Assembly: GCF_002211285.1 (NCBI RefSeq)
Contig: NZ_LOKX01000003.1
Coordinates: 1 to 64,000 of the forward strand
Origin: Rhizobium sp. R635
Lineage (GTDB): Bacteria > Pseudomonadota > Alphaproteobacteria > Rhizobiales > Rhizobiaceae
DNA: 64,000 nt
Reading direction: 5' to 3'
The number at the start of each line of letters is the position of its first letter. Position 1 is the stretch's first letter. A program made the position numbers and the translations under genes. The notes below the pieces were generated by a model. The model had not been told where the DNA came from and did not search any database. It worked only from the letters and a program-made list of their open reading frames with translations. Below, piece after piece: positions 17,049 through 26,324 of the stretch.

Positions 17049-17666
17049 ATGACGGACGCGAAGCGGGAACATTGGGACGAGGTCTACCGCACGAAAGCCG
17101 CTGACAGCGTCAGCTGGTATCAGCCGACGCCGGAGCCATCCTTGCGGGCGCTTGACGATCTGCATCTTCCGGCCACTGCCGCGCTGATCGATGTCGGCGG
17201 CGGCGCGTCGAGCCTTGTCGACCGTCTCGTCGAGCGCGGCTGGTCCGACCTTACCGTTCTCGATATTGCTGCGCCGGCACTTGACGTCGCCAAGGCGCGG
17301 CTGCGGGGGGAGGCCGCCCAGGTCGCATGGATGGTGGCCGATGTCACCGTATGGAGACCGGAGCGCCGCTACGACGTATGGCACGACCGCGCCGTCTTTC
17401 ACTTCCTCACCGAGCCGGAGCAGCGGCTCGCCTATCGCCGCGCCCTGGAAGCCGGCACGGCGCCAGGCGGCGTCGTGATCGTCGCGACCTTCGCACCTGA
17501 CGGGCCGGAGCGGTGCAGCGGCTTGCCGGTCCAGCGTTACGACGCCGCCGCGCTGGCGGCGGAATTCGGCCCGGCCTTTGCATTGGAACGCGAATGGCGC
17601 GAGGAGCACACGACGCCCGGCGGCGGCCGGCAGTCATTTCAGTGGTGCGTGTTTAGACGACGCTAA
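17049..17666 (+). CDS. Class I SAM-dependent methyltransferase
   Basis: 205 residues. The N-terminus HWDEVYRTKAADSVSWYQPTPEPSLRAL matches a family of small methyltransferases; the SAM motif is LIDVGGGASSLVDRLVERGW, with LTVLDIAAPALDVAK and DVTVWRPERRYDVWHDRAVFHFL completing the Rossmann core. Substrate unknown. The stop lies 10 bp from the end of the convergent ddl gene. Confidence 0.82.
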   Translation: MTDAKREHWDEVYRTKAADSVSWYQPTPEPSLRALDDLHLPATAALIDVGGGASSLVDRLVERGWSDLTVLDIAAPALDVAKARLRGEAAQVAWMVADVTVWRPERRYDVWHDRAVFHFLTEPEQRLAYRRALEAGTAPGGVVIVATFAPDGPERCSGLPVQRYDAAALAAEFGPAFALEREWREEHTTPGGGRQSFQWCVFRRR

Positions 17667-17676
17667 ACCCTCCGTC

Positions 17677-18753
17677 TCAAGCGTCGCGACCGGCACGCGC
17701 CATGCCGTGCTCTACCAGCCGGTCTATGATTTCGGGATAGCTGATGCCGCTTGCGGCCATCGCCTTGGAATACATGCTGATATCGGTGAAGCCGGGAATG
17801 GTGTTGAGCTCGTTGATGACGAAGCGCATGTCCGACGTCAGGAAAAAGTCGACGCGGGCCATGCCGTCGCAGCCGACGGCGCGGAAGGCTTTGGCGGCCA
17901 TGTCGCGCATGGCGGCCTCGACCTCCGGCGGTAGGTCGGCCGGGACTTTCAGCGCCGCGCCGTTCTCATCGACATATTTGGCGTCGTAATTGTAGAAGCC
18001 GTGGCTTTCCGCCGGCACGATCTCGCCCGGCCGGGAAACGAAGAGTTCGCCCGCCGCATCCTCCAGCACGCTGAACTCGATCTCCCGGCCGGCGACGAAT
18101 TCCTCGGCGAGCAGTGTGCGGTCGTGGCGGAAGCCTCCGGCAAGGGCTGCCGCGAATTCCTGGCTGGCATGGACCTTGGCGACGCCGACGGATGAGCCCT
18201 GCCGCGCCGGCTTGATGAAGAGCGGCAGGCCGAGTTCGCCTTCGAGGGCGGCAAGCGAAGGGGCCGCACCCTCATGGATCGTCACGGCGCGCGCCACCGG
18301 CAGCCCGGCCGCCCTAAGCAGACGCTTGGCGATATCCTTGTCGAGGGCCGCTGCGGACCCAAGGATGCCGCAGCCGACGAGCGGCACGCGGGCCACCTCG
18401 GCCGCGCCCTGCACCGATCCGTCTTCGCCATGCGGGCCGTGCAGCACGGGAAACAGGATGTCGATCCTCGGCAGTTCATGCGGCGCACCATGGGTAGGGA
18501 TCGCCAGCATGCGGCCTTTTCCGCCGGGCACGAGGCAGAGCTCCGTGCCCGATGAAGGCGTGGCCAACGCGCCGTCCCCGACGCTGGCGAGCAGCCATTG
18601 TCCTTCCCGGGTGATGAAGACGGGAACGGCGTCGTATTTTTCCGGATCGAGCGCGCCCATGACATTGGTCGCCGAAAGGATGGAAACCTCATGCTCGGCC
18701 GAGCGGCCGCCGAAGAGCACGGCGATGCGTAATCTGTTTGGGGAAGGGGTCAT
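17677..18753 (-). CDS. ddl: D-alanine--D-alanine ligase
   Basis: ATP-grasp ligase making D-Ala-D-Ala for peptidoglycan precursors. The ATG at 18753 follows AGGAGG and gives 358 residues, the longer DdlA-like class. Motifs: VLFGGRSAEHEVSILSA, the PVLHGPHGEDGSVQG loop, FIKPARQGSSVGVAKV, and the metal-binding MARVDFFLTS ... FVINELNTIPGFTDISM. It is not within a dcw cluster, so a second, cluster-linked Ddl probably exists elsewhere in the genome. A peptidase-like gene follows 31 bp upstream on the same strand and is probably cotranscribed. Confidence 0.92.
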   Translation of the reverse strand: MTPSPNRLRIAVLFGGRSAEHEVSILSATNVMGALDPEKYDAVPVFITREGQWLLASVGDGALATPSSGTELCLVPGGKGRMLAIPTHGAPHELPRIDILFPVLHGPHGEDGSVQGAAEVARVPLVGCGILGSAAALDKDIAKRLLRAAGLPVARAVTIHEGAAPSLAALEGELGLPLFIKPARQGSSVGVAKVHASQEFAAALAGGFRHDRTLLAEEFVAGREIEFSVLEDAAGELFVSRPGEIVPAESHGFYNYDAKYVDENGAALKVPADLPPEVEAAMRDMAAKAFRAVGCDGMARVDFFLTSDMRFVINELNTIPGFTDISMYSKAMAASGISYPEIIDRLVEHGMARAGRDA

Positions 18754-18784
18754 GGAACCTCCTGATGATCTCGTGTTGAAAAGG

Positions 18785-19384
18785 TCAGCCGTCGATGGAA
18801 ATGCCGCGATTGGCGAAGAAGCGATCGAAGACGGCAAGCGGCAGCGTGACATCCGCCTGGCTTGCCGGGTCATGGCCGGATGGATTGTGGAAGCGGATCG
18901 TCTCCGGCGAGGCTGCCGTCACCAGCACCAGATGCCCGCCCTTTGCCGGCGGTTCCTGCTCCGGCCAGCGGATCGACGGATGCACCGAGGCGATGAAGAA
19001 GCGCCGCTTTGACAGGAGATCGGGGATAGCCGATGCCTGAACGGCGGTGATCGTCTCGGCGGCGAGCGCGAATCGGTCGCCGACGAAGCGGACGAAGGGC
19101 GCGTAGATCAGCCCCTTGATCGAGGCGTCGATTTCGTTGACGACGTAACCGCCATATCCAGTGCAGGCGCGGGCAAGCTCCAGCGTCGGATGGATCTCGC
19201 CGCGCGCCGCAAGGATCATCTTCAGGCAGGCCATGCCGCAGACATTGACGGCCCAGCGCGCATATTCCTCGACCGTCGCGGCTCCCGAATGGCGCCAGAG
19301 CGGATCGCCGAGCAGAGCCTGCGTTCCCCCGGCAACGACCGGCAGCGTCATCCCAGGTGTTTCCCACTGACTGAAATAGGGCAC
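18785..19384 (-). CDS. C39-like papain-fold cysteine peptidase
   Basis: A 199-residue protein starting with a GTG at 19384. The pattern fits the peptidase C39-like fold: nucleophile Cys49 in WAVNVCGMACLKMIL, His151 in AKGGHLVLVTA and Asn167 in RFHNPSGHDP. No signal peptide or ABC transporter domain is present, so it is not a bacteriocin exporter. It lies just upstream of ddl on the same strand, suggesting a peptidoglycan- or D-amino-acid-related job, but the substrate is unknown. Confidence 0.72.
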   Translation of the reverse strand: MPYFSQWETPGMTLPVVAGGTQALLGDPLWRHSGAATVEEYARWAVNVCGMACLKMILAARGEIHPTLELARACTGYGGYVVNEIDASIKGLIYAPFVRFVGDRFALAAETITAVQASAIPDLLSKRRFFIASVHPSIRWPEQEPPAKGGHLVLVTAASPETIRFHNPSGHDPASQADVTLPLAVFDRFFANRGISIDG

Positions 19385-19523
19385 GCCGCTTTGCTGTATT
19401 TAATCGATATTCCCCCGTGGCTCTTGTGCGGGATGGCCGGCAATCAAGGCTTTTTCGAGCCAGTGGGCCGCTTTCGAACCGGGGTGATCATGTTTGGTCA
19501 GCTTACGAGGGGAATGCGTCGTT

Positions 19524-20222
19524 TCAGCCTGAATTCTTGGCGACGATCAGAAATTCCGTCTTGCGGCCTCCGCATTTCCGTCCAGAAATTAGCCGGATAA
19601 TGAATCCCGCTGACTCGTACAGCCAGTAGAGCGGCGGCATTCGCTTCTTCAATGCATCGACATGGGTCGATATATACTCGCCGACGAAGACGACCTCCAT
19701 TCCGAGCTGCCGCAAGGTTGCGGCGATTTCCGAGTGGGATGCGTCGACGGAGTGTTCGACCGGGAAAGGCGCGTAGCCCGGCTTGCCGGCATTCGGCTGT
19801 TTCAGGATGTGGCGATAAAACAGGACATGCACCCAGCGGGGCGTCATGGTCGTGACCATGCCCTTGATCGAGGTCGATATCGGCCCCTTCACCACGACGA
19901 CGCCTCCGGGTGACAGCGTATTTGCCGCCTTCGACAGCGCGGATTTCGGACTTTCGACATGCTCCAGCACGTCCCAGAAGACGCAGGCATCGAAGACCCG
20001 CGCTCCATAATCGATCGTCTGGGCGTCGCCCAGGATCTTCTCGCTCGCATATCTGTTTTTGTCGAGCTGCTCCCTGGAAATATCAAGGGCAGTGTATTCT
20101 GCTCCCTCGACATAGACGTAGGTGCGTGATCCTCCGCCGACCTCAAGAATTTTCGGGTGCGGCTTTGCTAAAAATGCCGGCCCGGCATGTAGTAAGACAT
20201 CGCTTTCCCAAGGTGATGGCAT
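19524..20222 (-). CDS. SAM-dependent methyltransferase (Methyltransf_11 type)
   Basis: 232 residues. The SAM motif KILEVGGGSRTYVYVEGAEYTALDIS, then LGDAQTIDYGARVFDACVFWDVLEHVESP and LSPGGVVVVKGP, define a class I methyltransferase of the UbiE/sugar-methylase type. The C-terminal part includes KRMPPLYWLYESAGFIIRLISGRK, possibly membrane-associating. Such enzymes are frequent in polysaccharide or lipid modification; no such genes are adjacent. Start at 20222 has no strong ribosome site. Confidence 0.78.
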   Translation of the reverse strand: MPSPWESDVLLHAGPAFLAKPHPKILEVGGGSRTYVYVEGAEYTALDISREQLDKNRYASEKILGDAQTIDYGARVFDACVFWDVLEHVESPKSALSKAANTLSPGGVVVVKGPISTSIKGMVTTMTPRWVHVLFYRHILKQPNAGKPGYAPFPVEHSVDASHSEIAATLRQLGMEVVFVGEYISTHVDALKKRMPPLYWLYESAGFIIRLISGRKCGGRKTEFLIVAKNSG

Positions 20223-20430
20223 TTTCTCCCCCGGATTTTGTCGCTACATTTACTAAAATACTCACGAATTGTATCTGTGGGCAACATCTGATCGCCAATC
20301 GCGGGCGATATAGATTACGGCTTCGATGTGCGCGACATTACTTGCGGGAAAAGATCATGGGCGAATTCAAGGCGATAGGACGCACCGCTCCTGGCGCACG
20401 GGCGCGTTCCAGGGCACGAAATGGATGTTC

Positions 20431-21474
20431 CTAGCGGCCGTTCTCCGGCCAGATCGGCTGGCTGATGCTCTGCAGCAGTTCCGGTTCGATGCCGTCGATG
20501 CGGGCGATGACGGCCTTGGCCATTTCGCGGCCGGCCTGGCGCACGTCTTCCTGGGCGGTGATGATCTCAGGCCTGATCCAGTTGAGGATCGGCACTGACT
20601 GCTTGGAGACCATGTCGAGATCGCGGCCGAGGGCCTTGCCGGCAGCCTCGATGCCGGCATTGACGGCGATCGCCGCGCTGCCGGCCGAGCAGACGATGCC
20701 GTCGGGCGCATTGCCGGAGCGCATCATCACTTCGACGATATCACGGATATCGGCGAGCGGCGCGTCGGTGTTGACGCGCAGGGGCACTTCCTCGGCGCCG
20801 TAATCATGCAGGCCGGTCTGGAAGCCGATGCGGATATGGGCGTAGTAGGTGAGCTTGCTCGGCGGCTGTAAGAGGGCGATGCGCCGCCGGCCGCGCCTGA
20901 CGAGCCGCTCCACCGCCTGATGGGCGAAGGCCTCGTTGTCGAAATCGTGGAACGGGTGTGTGAGGCCGGCATCGGTGCGTCCATGCGTGGCAAAGGGCAT
21001 GCCGCGCTCGGTCAGGAGCCGCACGCGCGGATCGTCCGGCTCGATGCGGGAGATGATGACGCCGTCGGCCGAGCCGGTCTCGAGGATATAGCGCACCGGC
21101 AGCATCGGGTCCTTGCTGTGCGAATGCGGTGTCACGACGATATGATAGGGCGTGCCGGACAGCACTTCCGATATGCCGAAGACCATCTGGCTCGAGAAGC
21201 CCATGATCTCCTCGTCGATGCTGAGGACGAGGGCGATGACGTTGGTCTTGCCGGTGCGCAGGCGCACACCCGCCCGGTTCGGCTGGTAGCCGAGCTGGCG
21301 GGCGACCATGCGCACCCGCTCCTTGGTCTCAGCACCGATATCGGGTGCATCCTTCAAGGCGCGCGATACGGTGGTCACGCCGAGGCCGGTCATGAAGGCG
21401 ATCGTCTTCAATGTCGGGCGCTCGCGCGTCACCGCCGTCGATGCAGCCTGTCCGAAATTTCCCTTGTTTTCCAT
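20431..21474 (-). CDS. LacI-family regulator of the adjacent sugar locus
   Basis: 347 residues. The N-terminal HTH reads [34 protein letters not shown], followed by the hinge [21 protein letters not shown] and a periplasmic-binding-protein-like effector domain. It is similar in style to rhizobial AglR-type regulators. Divergent from the ABC transporter genes that start at 21929, it is very likely their repressor, responding to an imported sugar or its derivative. A palindromic operator candidate lies 104 bp before its start (21578-21591). Confidence 0.88.
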   Translation of the reverse strand: MENKGNFGQAASTAVTRERPTLKTIAFMTGLGVTTVSRALKDAPDIGAETKERVRMVARQLGYQPNRAGVRLRTGKTNVIALVLSIDEEIMGFSSQMVFGISEVLSGTPYHIVVTPHSHSKDPMLPVRYILETGSADGVIISRIEPDDPRVRLLTERGMPFATHGRTDAGLTHPFHDFDNEAFAHQAVERLVRRGRRRIALLQPPSKLTYYAHIRIGFQTGLHDYGAEEVPLRVNTDAPLADIRDIVEVMMRSGNAPDGIVCSAGSAAIAVNAGIEAAGKALGRDLDMVSKQSVPILNWIRPEIITAQEDVRQAGREMAKAVIARIDGIEPELLQSISQPIWPENGR

Positions 21475-21577
21475 CCCTGTAGGCCTGCCTCACGCGAATT
21501 GGTCTCGCTTATAGAGGCTTTTTCAGACGCCGTAAGCCCGTCGCCTGCCAAAATCGCGCCTCCCTAAGGAATTCAAT

Positions 21578-21591
21578 CTGTAACGATACAG
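21578..21591. promoter_or_regulatory. Candidate LacI-type operator
   Basis: CTGTA-ACGA-TACAG: perfect 5-bp arms around a 4-bp centre containing the CG dyad typical of LacI-family operators. It lies in the divergent region between the regulator and the transporter. Confidence 0.55.
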
Positions 21592-21928
21592 TAGAAATGT
21601 CGAGTGGTTTTTCTTGTGTGCGTCGCAGCATCATTCGCATAGGTTGAATCGGCGGTTCGGGCTCGATTTTTCTGCAAGTGCGAAAGGCATGATATGCGGC
21701 TAAAAAATAAAATCAGAAAATTATCGTTTATATTCAATATTATATAGCTATATCGCATATGCGAAAACGCCTGTCTGGTCGCGGATTCAACTGACATGGC
21801 GAGGCCATTCGAAGCATTCAGAAGTGGCAATCCGGATCTTTAAAGAAAAATTTACAGGCGGACAGTTGCGTGAGGAAATCGATTGATCTAAGTTTTTCCG
21901 GCAACGTTTCAGTGAGGGAGGAGAACTC
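21592..21928. other. Divergent promoter region of the sugar ABC operon
   Basis: No gene. The stretch 21690-21765 is unusually AT-rich for this genome and contains the 10-bp palindrome CGCATATGCG (21754-21763). The transporter promoter is probably here; no clean -35/-10 pair was identified. GAGGGAGGAG (21914-21923) is the binding-protein ribosome site. Confidence 0.45.
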
Positions 21929-23164
21929 ATGAAAATTCGTATGATGGCGGCCATGCTTGCCGCTTCGGCAGCGCTTCCGCTCAGTGCCGCCAGCGCCACC
22001 GATCTCGAAGTCACGCATTGGTGGACATCCGGCGGCGAGTCCGCGGCTGTCGCCGAGCTGGCCAAGGCATTCGACGCCACCGGCAACCATTGGGTCGACG
22101 GTGCGATCGCCGGTTCCGGCGGCACCGCCCGCCCGATCATGATCAGCCGCATCACCGGCGGCGACCCGATGGGCGCCACCCAGTTCAACCATGGCCGCCA
22201 GGCCGAGGAACTCGTCCAGGCCGGCCTGATGCGCGACCTGACCGATGTCGCCACCGCCGAGAAGTGGAAGGACATCATTCGTCCGTCGAGCCTGCTCGAT
22301 TCCTGCACGATCGACGGCAAGATCTACTGCGCTCCGGTCAACATCCACTCCTGGCAGTGGCTGTGGCTTTCGAACGCCGCCTTCAAGAAGGCCGGCGTCG
22401 AAGTTCCGAAGAACTGGGACGAGTTCGTCGCCGCTGCTCCGGCTCTCGAAAAGGCGGGCATCATCCCGCTCGCCGTCGGCGGTCAGCCGTGGCAGGCCGC
22501 AGGCGCCTTCGACGTGCTGATGGTCGCGATCGCCGGCAAGGATACGTTCAACAAGGTCTTCAAGGACAAGGACGCCGAAGCTGCCGCCGGTCCTGAAATG
22601 GCCAAGGTCTTCAAGGCCGCCGACGACGCCCGCCGCATGTCCAAGGGCAGCAACGTCCAGGATTGGAACCAGGCGACCAACCTCGTCATCACGGGCAAGG
22701 CCGGCGGCCAGATCATGGGCGACTGGGCGCAGGGCGAGTTCGCGCTCGCGGGCCAGAAGGCCGGCACCGACTACACCTGCCTGCCGGGCCTCGGCGTCAA
22801 CGAAATCATCTCGACCGGCGGCGACGCCTTCTACTTCCCGCTCTTGAAGGACGAGGAGAAGTCCAAGGCGCAGGCGGTACTTGCCAAGACCCTGCTCGAT
22901 CCCAAGACCCAGGTTGCCTTCAACCTGAAGAAGGGTTCGCTGCCGGTGCGCGGCGACGTCGATCTCGCCGCCGCCAACGATTGCATGAAGAAGGGTCTCG
23001 ACATCCTGGCGAAGGGCAACGTGATCCAGGGGACCGACCAGCTGCTTTCGGCCGACAGCCAGAAGCAGAAGGAAGATCTCTTCTCCGAATTCTTCGCCAA
23101 TCCGTCGATGACGCCGGAAGACGCCCAGAAGCGTTTCACCGAAATCATCTCTTCGGCCGACTGA
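21929..23164 (+). CDS. Sugar ABC transporter substrate-binding protein
   Basis: 411 residues with a Sec signal peptide, MKIRMMAAMLAASAALPLSA, cleaved near SASA-TD. The mature protein is a family 1 extracellular solute-binding protein (LEVTHWWTSGGESAAVAELAKAF), with NIHSWQWLWLSNAAFKKAGVEVPKNWDEF in the hinge region and aromatic residues for sugar stacking. It resembles rhizobial glucose/mannose-type binding proteins. Followed by a stable hairpin before the permease genes, which would allow higher expression of this component. The beta-mannosidase downstream suggests a mannoside or manno-oligosaccharide ligand. Confidence 0.88.
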   Translation: MKIRMMAAMLAASAALPLSAASATDLEVTHWWTSGGESAAVAELAKAFDATGNHWVDGAIAGSGGTARPIMISRITGGDPMGATQFNHGRQAEELVQAGLMRDLTDVATAEKWKDIIRPSSLLDSCTIDGKIYCAPVNIHSWQWLWLSNAAFKKAGVEVPKNWDEFVAAAPALEKAGIIPLAVGGQPWQAAGAFDVLMVAIAGKDTFNKVFKDKDAEAAAGPEMAKVFKAADDARRMSKGSNVQDWNQATNLVITGKAGGQIMGDWAQGEFALAGQKAGTDYTCLPGLGVNEIISTGGDAFYFPLLKDEEKSKAQAVLAKTLLDPKTQVAFNLKKGSLPVRGDVDLAAANDCMKKGLDILAKGNVIQGTDQLLSADSQKQKEDLFSEFFANPSMTPEDAQKRFTEIISSAD

Positions 23165-23187
23165 TCCTCGGTCCTCGGGCTCATCAG

Positions 23188-23216
23188 GTCCGGTCCTGCG
23201 TTTCGCAGGGCCGGAC
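23188..23216 (+). promoter_or_regulatory. mRNA hairpin between binding protein and permease genes
   Basis: GTCCGGTCCTGCG (23188-23200) pairs with CGCAGGGCCGGAC (23204-23216), 13 pairs including one G-U, across a TTT loop. Such stems in malE-malF-type operons protect the upstream message and lower downstream expression. No T-run follows. Confidence 0.7.
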
Positions 23217-23370
23217 TCCGCCGGATCTCCGATCCCGGCGCGAGCTTCGGCAGCCGGACGCGAGCGCGCGCATGCGCGGGCCGCGGGCGGGTTGCCGATA
23301 GGGACGGGAAGGGCACCGTTTTCAGGCGGCGTCCCGATCACCGAAGCGAGTGCGCTTCAGGAGGAAACGC

Positions 23371-24276
23371 ATGACAGGTCAAGCGAAAGCCGGCCGGCCG
23401 TTTAAATTGCTGCGCAATCTGAATTCGAAGATTGCCTCCATTCCCATGATCCTCACCGCCATGGTCATCTTCGTCGGCGGCACGATCTGGACCGTGTTCT
23501 ATTCCTTCACCAATTCCAAGCTCCTGCCGCGATTGAGCTTCGCCGGCGTCGAGCAATATGAGCGTCTCTGGGCCGCCCCGCGCTGGGTCGTGTCCATCGA
23601 GAACCTGGCGATCTACGGCGTGCTGTCGTTGATCTTCAGCCTGGTCATAGGGTTCCTGCTGGCGGCTCTCATGGATCAGAAGATCCGGTTCGAGAACACC
23701 TTCCGCACGATCTTCCTCTATCCCTTCGCGCTGTCCTTCATCGTCACCGGCCTTGTCTGGCAGTGGATTCTCAATCCGGATTTCGGCGTGCAGTCCGTGG
23801 TGCGCTCGCTCGGCTGGACGGGTTTCACCTTCAATCCGCTCTATACGCCTGAAATCGTCATCTACGGCATTCTGATCGCGGCGCTCTGGCAGGGCACGGG
23901 TCTCGTCATGTGCCTGATGCTCGCGGGCCTGCGCGGCATCGACGAGGATATCTGGAAAGCTGCCCGCGTCGACGGCATTCCGATGTGGAAGACCTATCTG
24001 CTCGTGGTCATTCCGATGATGCGGCCGGTCTTCATCACGACGATCGTCATCATCGCTTCGGGCATCGTCAAGGTTTACGATCTCGTGGTGGCGCAAACAT
24101 CCGGCGGTCCCGGCATCTCGTCGGAAGTGCCGGCGAAATACGTCTACGACTACATGTTCCAGGCGCAGAATCTCGGCCAGGGCTTTGCCGCCTCGACCAT
24201 GATGCTCGTCACGGTCGCCATCATCATCATTCCCTGGGCATATCTGGAATTCGGCGGAGGGCGCAAGCGTGTCTGA
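23371..24276 (+). CDS. Sugar ABC transporter permease (MalF type)
   Basis: 301 residues from the ATG at 23371 after CAGGAGGAAACGC; the frame upstream from 23350 is non-coding. About six membrane segments, the first being SIPMILTAMVIFVGGTIWTV. The EAA loop that contacts the ATPase reads GLRGIDEDIWKAARVDGIPMWKTYLLVVIP. It ends just inside the next permease gene (8-bp overlap). Confidence 0.9.
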   Translation: MTGQAKAGRPFKLLRNLNSKIASIPMILTAMVIFVGGTIWTVFYSFTNSKLLPRLSFAGVEQYERLWAAPRWVVSIENLAIYGVLSLIFSLVIGFLLAALMDQKIRFENTFRTIFLYPFALSFIVTGLVWQWILNPDFGVQSVVRSLGWTGFTFNPLYTPEIVIYGILIAALWQGTGLVMCLMLAGLRGIDEDIWKAARVDGIPMWKTYLLVVIPMMRPVFITTIVIIASGIVKVYDLVVAQTSGGPGISSEVPAKYVYDYMFQAQNLGQGFAASTMMLVTVAIIIIPWAYLEFGGGRKRV

Positions 24277-25213
24277 CAATATCGCTCTCAAATCAGTCGA
24301 CGGCGGCGGCGCCCCCTTCGAAGGCAAGGCGGTTTCCGGTCCGTCCGGACCGAAGCCGCGGCCGGTGGTTTCCGGCCGCAACATCATCATCTACGGCACG
24401 CTTTTCGTGGCCGCCGTCTATTACCTGATCCCGCTTTACGTGATGGTCGTCACCTCCCTCAAGGGAATGCCGGAAATCAGGCTCGGCAACATTTTCTCGC
24501 CGCCGATGGAGATCACCTTCGAACCCTGGGTGAAGGCCTGGGCGACGGCCTGCACGGGCCTCAATTGCGACGGTCTTTCGCGCGGCTTCTGGAATTCGGT
24601 GCGCATCACCGTCCCGTCGGTCGTCGTTTCCATCGCCATCGCCTCGGTCAATGGTTATGCGCTGGCGAACTGGCGTTTCAAGGGTTCCGAGTTCTTCTTC
24701 TCGGTCCTCATCATCGGCGCCTTCATTCCCTATCAGGTGATGATCTATCCGATCGTCATCATCCTGCGCGAAATCGGCATCTACGGCACGCTGACCGGCC
24801 TCGTCATCGTGCATTCGATCTTCGGCATGCCGATCCTGACGCTGCTGTTCCGCAACTACTTCGTGTCGCTGCCGGAGGAACTGTTCAAGGCGGCGCGTGT
24901 CGACGGGGCGGGCTTCTGGCAGATCTTCCTGCAGATCATGATGCCGATGTCGCTGCCGATCTTCGTCGTGGCGATGATCCTGCAGGTCACGGGCATCTGG
25001 AACGACTTCCTGTTCGGCGTGGTCTTCACCCGGCCGGATACCTATCCGATGACCGTGCAGCTCAACAACATCGTCAATTCCGTCCAGGGCGTGAAGGAAT
25101 ACAACGTCAACATGGCAGCGACGATCCTCACCGGCCTGGTGCCGCTGATCGTCTATTTCGTCTCCGGGCGGCTTTTCGTTCGCGGCATCGCCGCCGGCGC
25201 AGTGAAGGGGTGA
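24269..25213 (+). CDS. Sugar ABC transporter permease (MalG type)
   Basis: 314 residues from a GTG at 24269. An approximately 35-residue polar N-terminus precedes six membrane segments, from IIIYGTLFVAAVYYLIPLYVMVVTSLKG onward. The EAA motif is LPEELFKAARVDGAGFWQIFLQIMMPMSLP. Overlap with the preceding permease and a 4-bp gap to the ATPase indicate tight translational coupling. Confidence 0.9.
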   Translation: MSDNIALKSVDGGGAPFEGKAVSGPSGPKPRPVVSGRNIIIYGTLFVAAVYYLIPLYVMVVTSLKGMPEIRLGNIFSPPMEITFEPWVKAWATACTGLNCDGLSRGFWNSVRITVPSVVVSIAIASVNGYALANWRFKGSEFFFSVLIIGAFIPYQVMIYPIVIILREIGIYGTLTGLVIVHSIFGMPILTLLFRNYFVSLPEELFKAARVDGAGFWQIFLQIMMPMSLPIFVVAMILQVTGIWNDFLFGVVFTRPDTYPMTVQLNNIVNSVQGVKEYNVNMAATILTGLVPLIVYFVSGRLFVRGIAAGAVKG

Positions 25214-25217
25214 TCAC

Positions 25218-26324
25218 ATGAACATGAATTCAACTGTCTCCAATTCGAGCGTCTCCATCAAGGATCTGTCGCTGAACTTCGGCGCGGTCAGCGTGCTCAA
25301 GGATCTCAATCTCGACATCAACGACGGCGAATTCCTCGTGCTGCTCGGCTCGTCCGGCTGCGGCAAGTCGACCTTGCTCAACTGCATCGCCGGCCTGCTC
25401 GACGCTTCGGAAGGGCAGATCTTCATCAAGGGCAAGAACGTCACCTGGGAAGAGCCGAAGGACCGCGGCATCGGCATGGTCTTCCAGTCCTATGCGCTTT
25501 ATCCGCAGATGAGCGTCGAGAAGAACCTTTCCTTCGGTCTTCGCGTCGCCAAGGTGCCGCAGGCCGAGATCGACAAGCGCGTGGCGCGCGCGGCCGAGAT
25601 CCTGCAGATCCAGCCGCTTTTGAAGCGCAAGCCCGCCGAACTATCAGGCGGCCAGCGCCAGCGCGTGGCGATCGGCCGGGCGCTGGTGCGTGATGTCGAC
25701 GTCTTCCTGTTCGACGAGCCGCTGTCCAATCTCGACGCCAAGCTGCGCTCGGAACTGCGCGTCGAGATCAAGCGCCTGCACCAGTCGCTGAAGAATACGA
25801 TGATCTATGTCACCCACGACCAGATCGAGGCGCTGACGCTTGCCGACCGCATCGCCATCATGAAGAGCGGCATCATCCAGCAGCTCGACGATCCGACGAC
25901 GATCTACAACCGGCCGCGCAATCTCTTCGTCGCCGGTTTCATCGGCTCGCCGTCGATGAATTTCCTGCGCGGTGAGCTGGTCAGCTCGGGCGACGGCATC
26001 GCCTTCGTGGCGAACGGCGTCACTTTCTCGCTCGCCGCCTACGATGCCAACGAGACGCTGCAGCCCGGCCGAAAGGTGGTGCTCGGCGTCCGCCCCGAAC
26101 ACATCAAAGTCAACGAAAATGCCGGCGGCGAAGAACATGACGCCACCGTCGATATCGAGGAACCGATGGGCGCCGACAATCTTTTGTGGCTGAAACATGC
26201 CGGTCACACCATGTCGGTACGCGTCAACGGCGCACGCCGCTTCAACGTCGGCGCCAAGGTGAAACTCAGCTTCGACATGGCGTTGGCTTCGGTGTTCGAT
26301 GCGGATAGTGAGCTGCGTCTGTAG
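25218..26324 (+). CDS. Sugar ABC transporter ATP-binding protein (MsmK/UgpC family)
   Basis: 368 residues. Walker A GSSGCGKSTLLNCIAGL, Q-loop MVFQSYALYPQMSV, signature ELSGGQRQRVAIGRALVRDVDVFLFDEPLSNLDAKLR and the H-loop YVTHDQIEALTLADR are all intact. The C-terminal third is the regulatory TOBE/OB domain (LGVRPEHIKV ... MGADNLLWLKHAGHTMSVRV). It powers the two permeases before it. Confidence 0.92.
   Translation: MNMNSTVSNSSVSIKDLSLNFGAVSVLKDLNLDINDGEFLVLLGSSGCGKSTLLNCIAGLLDASEGQIFIKGKNVTWEEPKDRGIGMVFQSYALYPQMSVEKNLSFGLRVAKVPQAEIDKRVARAAEILQIQPLLKRKPAELSGGQRQRVAIGRALVRDVDVFLFDEPLSNLDAKLRSELRVEIKRLHQSLKNTMIYVTHDQIEALTLADRIAIMKSGIIQQLDDPTTIYNRPRNLFVAGFIGSPSMNFLRGELVSSGDGIAFVANGVTFSLAAYDANETLQPGRKVVLGVRPEHIKVNENAGGEEHDATVDIEEPMGADNLLWLKHAGHTMSVRVNGARRFNVGAKVKLSFDMALASVFDADSELRL

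Noticed and set aside
21818..23341. 507-codon minus-strand open frame over the substrate-binding protein
   Set aside because: Shadow of a strongly biased coding sequence; no motif or ribosome site.
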